Source: Pleurocapsa sp. MO_226.B13 (GTDB lineage Bacteria > Cyanobacteriota > Cyanobacteriia > Cyanobacteriales > Xenococcaceae). Taken from it: a stretch of DNA of 19,185 bases. A model generated the notes under the pieces. The model was not told the DNA's origin, did no database searches, and saw nothing but the letters and a program-made list of their open reading frames with translations. Within the stretch, counting starts at the first letter, position 1, and each line of letters starts with the position of its first letter. The DNA lies in the NCBI GenBank assembly GCA_030064795.1, contig JASJEI010000277.1, positions 1 through 19,185 of the forward strand, written 5' to 3'. The position numbers and the translations under genes are program-made. Positions 15,144 through 19,185 of the stretch are shown piece by piece.

Positions 15144-15412
15144 AACTGCCAAGTTCTCAATAGCAATCAGGCTATTGTTCCGCACTAGTTCAGTAGTCAA
15201 CTTATGCAAAAAATCGGTACGAGCATCCTTAATTTTGGCGTGTATTCGAGCTACTTTAAGTCTCGCTTTATATCGGTTACTAGAGCCTTTGGTTTTCCGA
15301 CTCAGTTCCTTTTGCGCGATCTTAAGCTTTTGATACAGCTTATTAAAATGCTTTGGATTGGCTATCTTTTCTCCGTCACTGGTAGTCAGCAGACTAGAGA
15401 TCCCAACGTCCT
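15144..15412 (-). pseudogene. TnpB (IS200/IS605 OrfB) internal fragment
   Basis: The minus strand encodes DVGISSLLTTSDGEKIANPK, then KLYQKLKIAQKELSRKTKGS and DARTDFLHKLTTELV, ending IAIENLAV. This is the middle of a TnpB RNA-guided nuclease: the first RuvC Asp region, the Lys-rich helices and the IENL glutamate region. The N-terminal domain, the zinc ribbon and last RuvC part, and the 3' end that carries the guide (omega) RNA are missing, so it is inactive. It abuts the exoprotein fragment on one side and another transposase fragment on the other, with no spacer. Confidence 0.8.
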
Positions 15413-15413
15413 C

Positions 15414-15560
15414 AAATGAAGCAACTCCTGTAACCGTAATGGTAAGAGGAATTATGGAGCGGATTTTTGAAGCCAAAGCGTTAGATCGATTGCTTGAAAG
15501 CCATGGGGTGAAGCAATACACGAGAGAATTGCTATTTTCCAATAACGTTTTTCAGCTTTA
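15414..15560 (+). pseudogene. N-terminal fragment of a DDE-type transposase
   Basis: The plus strand reads ATPVTVMVRGIMERIFEAKA, then LDRLLESHGVKQYTRELLFSN. This is, as far as I remember, the N-terminus of an IS4-like transposase group common in cyanobacteria (family call tentative). It stops making sense at about 15555, where the MITE-like element with AGATCTTGCACC ends begins. No catalytic domain is present. Confidence 0.55.
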
Positions 15561-15561
15561 C

Positions 15562-15708
15562 CTAAGATCTTGCACCTAATTAGAGAAAAATTAAAACCAA
15601 GTTCATTTAACCAAGGTCTAACTGTATAGAGAACAAACTAAAATTCCCTATTCATAATCACTCCAGCCACTACATAACACATCAATTTTTCTTGGTGCAA
15701 GATCTGAG
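15562..15708. mobile_element. 147-bp MITE-like element with 15-bp terminal inverted repeats
   Basis: CTAAGATCTTGCACC at 15562-15576 and GGTGCAAGATCTGAG at 15694-15708 are inverted copies with one mismatch in 15. The interior is AT-rich without a coding frame. The right end, 15680-15708, recurs at 19030-19058 (27 of 29 bases). It interrupts a transposase fragment. No target duplication is obvious. Confidence 0.55.
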
Positions 15709-15791
15709 CCTTCCACTAGCGGCGATCGCCACTAGCCATAGTAGAAAGAAACACAAGCAATCCACCGTACACTATTACTTGTACCGTGACA

Positions 15792-15950
15792 GTTAAGACC
15801 GTCTTGACAATGGTGCGCTTGCGCCCGAATCTGAGCCTGGTTCTGGAGGTAAATGGTCATAGTATTGGTGAAGTGGATTCTCACTATCCCGTTTAAGAGA
15901 TTAGATTAAATGCCACCTCCAGGTCATGGTACTTCTTAAGTCTAACTCTT
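15792..15950 (+). ncRNA. candidate IS110 bridge-RNA region (structured leader)
   Basis: Four inverted repeats crowd this leader. A hairpin at 15792-15808 has 7 bp and a CCG loop. A small hairpin lies at 15868-15884 (GTGA/TCAC). A perfect 8-bp pair joins CTGGAGGT (15844-15851) to ACCTCCAG (15914-15921). A 14-bp stem with two single-base bulges joins 15895-15909 to 15936-15950. The last two overlap in a way that forces a choice or a pseudoknot. The position upstream of an IS110 transposase fits a bridge RNA; the RNA itself and its guide loops are not proven. Confidence 0.4.
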
Positions 15951-15966
15951 GCATAAAGTGTTAAAG

Positions 15967-17350
15967 ATGAAAAAGTCACAAAAGCCTAGAAAAAAAGCAT
16001 CTCATCCAGAATTATCAGCCATCAACCCCAATGCTGCCGGGATTGATATTGGTGCAGATCGACATTGGGTTAGCGTCCCAGAAGGAAGGGATGATGAACA
16101 TGTCAGGAGTTTTAGTTGCTTTACTGGGGATTTATACCAAATGGCAGATTGGCTTGCTCAGTGCAAAGTAGAGACAGTAGCCATGGAATCGACTGGAGTT
16201 TATTGGTTGCCCGTATTCCAGGTGCTTGAAAGTCGCGGTTTTGAGGTCAAATTAGTTAATGCTCATCACGTCAAAACTGTTCCAGGACGAAAGAGTGATG
16301 TTTTAGATTGTCAATGGTTACAACAATTACACAGTTATGGCTTGTTAGCAGGTTCTTTTCGACCAGAAGACCTTTCTTTGTGTTTTACGCAGTTACATCC
16401 GACAACGAGATAATCTCATCAAAAGTAGTTGTGTTCATATTCAACGAATGCAAAAAGCCCTCACAGAGATGAATCTACAACTACATCGAGTGATTAGTGA
16501 CATTACTGGTAAAACTGGGATGGCAATTATCACCGCAATTTTAGCAGGAGAACGTGACCCTAACAAGTTAGCATCTTTAAGAGATGGTCGAATTAAGGCA
16601 AGTTGTCACGATATCGCTGCTGCCTTGACAGGAAATTATCGACCCGAATTGTTATTTATTCTCTCTCAAGAGTTACAACTTTACGAAAGTTATCAAGCCC
16701 AAATTACTGCTATTGATGCTCAAATTGAGCAATGTTTAGCTAATTTTGCCCAGCGAGTTGATTTAGCTGCCCAACCTTTGCCTAAACCCAAGCGTCGAGG
16801 AAAAAAGCAGCCAGGGAATGCTCCTCAATTTGACTTACGCACCCATCTTTACCGTCTCAGTGGCGTAGATTTTACTCAAGTTGATGGAATAGGAGCTTTA
16901 ACTGTTTTAGTTCTTTTGTCTGAATTAGGTTTAGACTCTTCTCGATTTCCCACAGTTAAACATTTTACTTCAGGGCTCGGTTTATGTCCTGGTAGTCGCA
17001 TTACTGGTGGTAAAGTCAAAAGTTCTCAAACTCGTCATGTTGTTAATCGCGCAGCCAATGCCTTTCGCCTGGCAGCACAAACCCTTTCTCGCAGCCATTC
17101 GGCTTTGGGTGCTTATTATCGGCGAATGCGAAGTCGCTTAGGTGGACCTCAAGCTATCACTGCTACTGCACATAAATTAGCTCGCATTTTTTATCGTCTT
17201 TGGACGACTGGTGATACTTACATAGATCCTGGTGTCGATGCTTATGAACAAAAGTATCGCCAACGCACCCTTTCATATCTTGAGCAAAAGGCTCAGGCTC
17301 TTGGTTTTGTCCTTGTTCCCCATTCCTCCAAGAGCGAATGTGTTTCTTAA
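15967..17350 (+). pseudogene. IS110-family DEDD transposase, one frameshift
   Basis: Translated from the ATG at 15967; a TTG at 15949 lies inside the leader stem. The N-terminal RuvC-like DEDD domain has Asp27 (GIDIG), Glu74 (MESTG), and Asp111 and Asp114 (SDVLD). The frame breaks after FRPEDLSL: removing one T from the run at 16377-16379 restores SCVLRSYIRQRDNLIK and joins to the downstream frame. That frame carries the coiled linker and the C-terminal Tnp domain with GIGALTVLVLLSELG, and the serine-bearing FTSGLGLCPGSRITGGK. The repaired protein is about 460 residues, a long form for the family. All catalytic motifs are otherwise present, so the insertion is recent, or a sequencing error. 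Downstream frame is +1, which is unlike the usual -1 programmed shift of other IS families. Confidence 0.88.
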
Positions 17351-17539
17351 GAGTGAAACCGAAAACTGGAGAAACTTTATGGTATTTAATTCCCAGAGTT
17401 AATACCAACTGGCTGAATCTGGTTTATCAACAATCTTAAACATAAACGTTTGTCAAAAATGCTCATATAACTCAAACACTTATCTCGCTCCGTTATTGAC
17501 ACAGGCTGAATAATAGAACTGGAAAGAGATACAGCTTAT

Positions 17540-17702
17540 TTTCAGATATTGTGGGTCGAGAAAGATAATTTCAGTTTAGTTTCAGTTAATTTGGTCTCAG
17601 TTTCAGATAATGTGGGTCGAAGCGAAATTATAGTTTCATTTAATGTGGGCTGAAAACGGCGATGATTTCAGGTCGGAGTGATTATAATTTCAGTCCGTTA
17701 CA
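17540..17702 (-). repeat. cluster of degenerate repeats resembling a Tn7-like/CAST transposon end
   Basis: Repeats begin TTTCAG or TTTCAT at 17540, 17580, 17601, 17634, 17666 and 17688. Four (17540, 17580, 17601, 17634) share about 21 bp of the form TTTCAGATAATGTGGGTCGA; 17580 and 17601 are exactly adjacent. Read on the minus strand the block starts TGTAACGGACTG (17702 leftwards) and continues with several CCACATTATCTGAAA-like sites. TGT termini followed by several spaced transposase-binding repeats are the layout of Tn7-like and type V-K CAST ends. No tns or cas gene is nearby. The rest of 17411-17879 shows no gene. Confidence 0.4.
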
Positions 17703-17879
17703 ATTACCTTGCTCGTAACAATCGCAAAACATTTTGTTATTCCAAGTCGATTGAAATGCTTGAGGTTTCTGTTCGACTGCTAACTTACTATCTTAAACAT
17801 CGGATGATACCTATTTTTTAAACTATCATCTTTTAATTGTGCAACGCCTTGCAAGCCGTTATATCTAGATCGAATTCGT

Positions 17880-18230
17880 CTAGTAGAGACGAAGACGGAT
17901 TTGTAATTGTGATGCGACTGCACTGAGATAACTTAAGTCGTTTACTGCATCGGTAGGTAGCAGACAAGCAGCGATCGCAGCTTGAACAATCTTTTCAGCA
18001 TCGATGCGACCCAACACGTATTCGGAAGTTAATTGCATCGCACCTGGGATGCCTTGTGTTTTAAGTTGACCTCGCCGTGCCATAATCACGAGGTCACTCG
18101 GAGCAATTTGACGAACTAAAGTTTGACAAATCGTATTGGAATTATAAAAAATTGGGTTGGCTTGAGATACAGACGGAACAATGATTGTAAAAGCTATTGT
18201 AACTAAACTAGTCAAGAGGAAGCGGTTCAT
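17880..18230 (-). CDS. small exported protein, unknown function
   Basis: A 116-residue protein from the ATG at 18230, preceded by a good ribosome-binding site (AGGAG about eight bases upstream). Residues 1-24 are a Sec signal peptide (MNRFLLTSLVTIAFTIIVPSVSQA). The mature 92 residues have two Cys (CQTLV and AACLLP), which could form a disulfide, and a helical pattern: LVRQIAPSDLVIMARRGQL, then SEYVLGRIDAEKIVQAAIAA. The middle resembles small cyanobacterial exported proteins of unknown role. Probably periplasmic. It stands alone, flanked by the transposon-end-like repeats downstream and repeat-rich DNA upstream. Confidence 0.72.
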   Translation of the reverse strand: MNRFLLTSLVTIAFTIIVPSVSQANPIFYNSNTICQTLVRQIAPSDLVIMARRGQLKTQGIPGAMQLTSEYVLGRIDAEKIVQAAIAACLLPTDAVNDLSYLSAVASQLQIRLRLY

Positions 18231-18380
18231 AAATGTTCTCCTAAACTTTTATCGATTTAATTAATATTGTTAAAATTTGCTAAAGTTTGAGAGTAATTTT
18301 TACCTATAATTTCATAACTAATTCAAATCTTACAGTCTCTAATATTAGGTTCGGATGAATAGTTAAAATTAGGTAGATGA

Positions 18381-18401
18381 AGTAGCAAGTAGCGAGTAGC
18401 C
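18381..18401. repeat. heptamer tandem repeat (AGTAGCA unit)
   Basis: Three adjacent 7-mers, AGTAGCA, AGTAGCG and AGTAGCC, in the 287-bp gap 18231-18517. That gap otherwise holds only the hairpin at 18456. Confidence 0.6.
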
Positions 18402-18455
18402 CCCATTCGAGGGTAAAGTAGTTCTTCAGCTTGAGGTAAGATCGGGTTCATCAGA

Positions 18456-18484
18456 TTAGTTCTCTTGTCTTACTAGAGAACTAA
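18456..18484. repeat. hairpin copy 1 flanking a gene remnant
   Basis: TTAGTTCTCT, a 9-base loop, then AGAGAACTAA: a perfect 10-bp stem, 34 bp before the start of the remnant at 18518. A second copy with the same stem and loop length lies at 18960-18986. Confidence 0.6.
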
Positions 18485-18517
18485 GATAGCAAATTTATCC
18501 TACTTGTTACTTCATAT

Positions 18518-18921
18518 ATGCCCAAAAAAGAAAGTGAACTAGAACGAGAGCAACGAGCAGAACGGATTCAAACCACAATTGCTCTGTTACAGGCGCAAAA
18601 GTCGGAAATTGAAGCTGCTGGTGTTGTCGCACCGCCTGGCTGTTAGATCGCACGATATCAAGCCTGCATGAGCGAAACATCGTTATTGGTATTATCAACT
18701 TAAGGCGAATGCCGCCATTTTCCCAAAAACCAAGTCAGAGAATGAATATTCCCAGTTTCAACATTTAGGAAAAGCAGGAAGTCAAGCACACATAGATGGA
18801 GTTTTAGCCGTAGTTAGACGAGTCCAAATTGATGAATTGACGCTTTGCCATAGATGGACTAAACGACAGTTGGTCAGATTTATATAGTAATGAAGAAAAA
18901 GTTGGTCACCGAGTTGAATAA
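18518..18921 (+). pseudogene. decayed gene for a small unknown protein (one nonsense, two frameshifts)
   Basis: From the ATG at 18518 the frame reads MPKKESELEREQRAERIQTT, then ALLQAQKSEIEAAG and PPGC before TAG at 18644-18646. The next codons (IARYQA) continue in frame, so a Trp TGG probably became TAG. A shift at about 18668-18672 is needed to read AKHRYWYYQLKANAAIFPKT and HLGKAGSQAHIDGVLAVVRR. A second shift at about 18841 restores FAIDGLNDSWSDLYSNEEK, ending at TAA 18921. The repaired protein would be about 134 residues: a Glu/Arg-rich N-terminal helix and a basic, aromatic-rich middle. I recall similar small proteins in other cyanobacteria but cannot name a family. The flanking matched hairpins suggest it is part of a repeated unit. 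Confidence 0.6.
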
Positions 18922-18959
18922 ATTCCCCTTACTTCGGAGTTTTTATTAATCTTTGATCT

Positions 18960-18986
18960 TAGTTCTCTTCCTTTAATAGAGAACTA
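18960..18986. repeat. hairpin copy 2 flanking a gene remnant
   Basis: TAGTTCTCT, a 9-base loop, then AGAGAACTA, a 9-bp stem located 39 bp after the remnant ends. Same stem sequence, loop length and orientation as copy 1 at 18456-18484; only the loop differs. Confidence 0.6.
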
Positions 18987-19029
18987 GCTGCCATTCCCTC
19001 TGCACAACAACTTCAGCTATTCATACTCC

Positions 19030-19058
19030 CATCAACTTTTTTTGGTGCAAGATCTGAG
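19030..19058. repeat. second copy of the MITE-like right end
   Basis: 29 bp matching 15680-15708 at 27 positions, including GGTGCAAGATCTGAG. No inverted partner lies within reach on its left inside the window, so it is a solo end or one end of a larger insertion sequence. A 35-codon minus-strand ORF (19021-19128) crosses it; I do not call that ORF a gene. The rest of 18987-19185 shows nothing recognisable. Confidence 0.5.
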
Positions 19059-19185
19059 TTAAGAAACTCTGCCACCAAGCGGGTCGATGGGTCTTTTTAG
19101 CGGGCTCGCGGTTGGTTTTTCGGGACATGGCGTTGGTAAAATCGCTTTTTACTGATTATTTTGCCATCAAGCCCCTGATTGTTTT

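Larger units (their letters stand above)
15709..17410 (+). mobile_element. IS110-family insertion sequence (ends approximate)
   Basis: The element consists of a non-coding leader of up to 250 bp, the DEDD transposase gene (frameshifted, 15967-17350) and a short tail. IS110 elements lack clear inverted repeats, so the boundaries given are estimates: the left one is the edge of the MITE, the right one an arbitrary point about 60 bp past the stop codon. IS110 elements use a structured RNA from a non-coding end to pair donor and target DNA. Confidence 0.6.

Noticed and set aside
16375..16448. Programmed frameshifting joining the two halves of the IS110 transposase.
   Set aside because: The required shift is +1, there is no -1 slippery heptamer with a downstream structure, and IS110 transposases are normally single frames.
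17540..17702. The TTTCAG repeats as a CRISPR array or plasmid iterons.
   Set aside because: Repeats are degenerate and irregularly spaced, with no uniform spacers, no cas gene and no replication gene nearby.
15774..17707. ATTAC at 15774-15778 and 17703-17707 flank an interval starting TTGTACCGTGACAG and ending GTTACA, like target duplications of one Tn7-like element.
   Set aside because: The left terminus is off by one base from a TGT start, and the left side has none of the TTTCAG/CTGAAA repeats seen on the right. A 5-bp match is easily chance.
19021..19128. A 35-codon minus-strand ORF starting MSRKTNREPAKKTHRPAWW.
   Set aside because: It crosses the repeated MITE-like end, has no ribosome-binding site I can support, and matches no family I know. 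It may be a transposase scrap.
1..19185. The many GCGATCGC octamers as regulatory sites or a restriction-modification signal.
   Set aside because: They are HIP1, a highly iterated palindrome general to many cyanobacterial genomes, and occur inside coding regions throughout.

Overview
The window looks like chromosomal DNA from an AT-leaning cyanobacterium. I counted about 19 copies of the HIP1 octamer GCGATCGC in 19 kb, against less than one expected by chance. Seven-base tandem repeats (the cyanobacterial STRR type) sit between many genes. Several proteins belong to families typical of cyanobacteria and plastids: an EGY-like site-2 protease, a kinase fused to a PsbP-like domain, an ABA4-like membrane protein and a two-partner-secretion (TPS) exoprotein. 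The genus cannot be fixed from sequence alone.

Layout. 1-184 is the 5' part of a minus-strand short-chain dehydrogenase with an apparent one-base frameshift. 409-3170 holds three minus-strand envelope genes: an unrecognised membrane protein, a small exported protein and an exported GH24 lysozyme. 3364-7566 holds three plus-strand genes: an FAD oxidoreductase, an EGY-like M50 protease and a membrane-anchored Ser/Thr kinase with a PsbP-like C-terminus, ending at a clear hairpin terminator. 7623-7757 is a transposase fragment. 7765-10828 is a compact module: an AraC regulator facing away from an SDR and a drug-efflux-type MFS transporter, followed by a broken secreted-protein ORF. 11192-13314 holds two tandem paralogous coiled-coil proteins of unknown function, preceded by two copies of a 16-bp palindrome. 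13562-14806 holds a ribbon-helix-helix protein, an unrecognised 153-residue protein and an ABA4-like membrane protein.

From 14908 to the end the window is mostly a graveyard of mobile DNA. A TPS exoprotein gene is cut off after its signal peptide and the first part of its secretion domain. It abuts a TnpB fragment, then the N-terminus of another transposase, then a 147-bp MITE-like element, then an IS110-family element. The IS110 transposase carries a single frameshift, and its leader can fold strongly, so it is a candidate bridge-RNA region. At 17540-17702 there is a cluster of degenerate repeats arranged like the multi-site ends of Tn7-like or CRISPR-associated transposons, but no transposition genes are nearby. 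The tail holds one small exported protein, then a gene remnant with one nonsense codon and two frameshifts, bracketed by two copies of the same hairpin.

The best candidates for something new are the coiled-coil pair with its palindromes, the IS110 leader RNA, the orphan repeat cluster at 17540-17702 and the hairpin-flanked remnant at 18456-18986. No CRISPR array, rRNA or tRNA was found.
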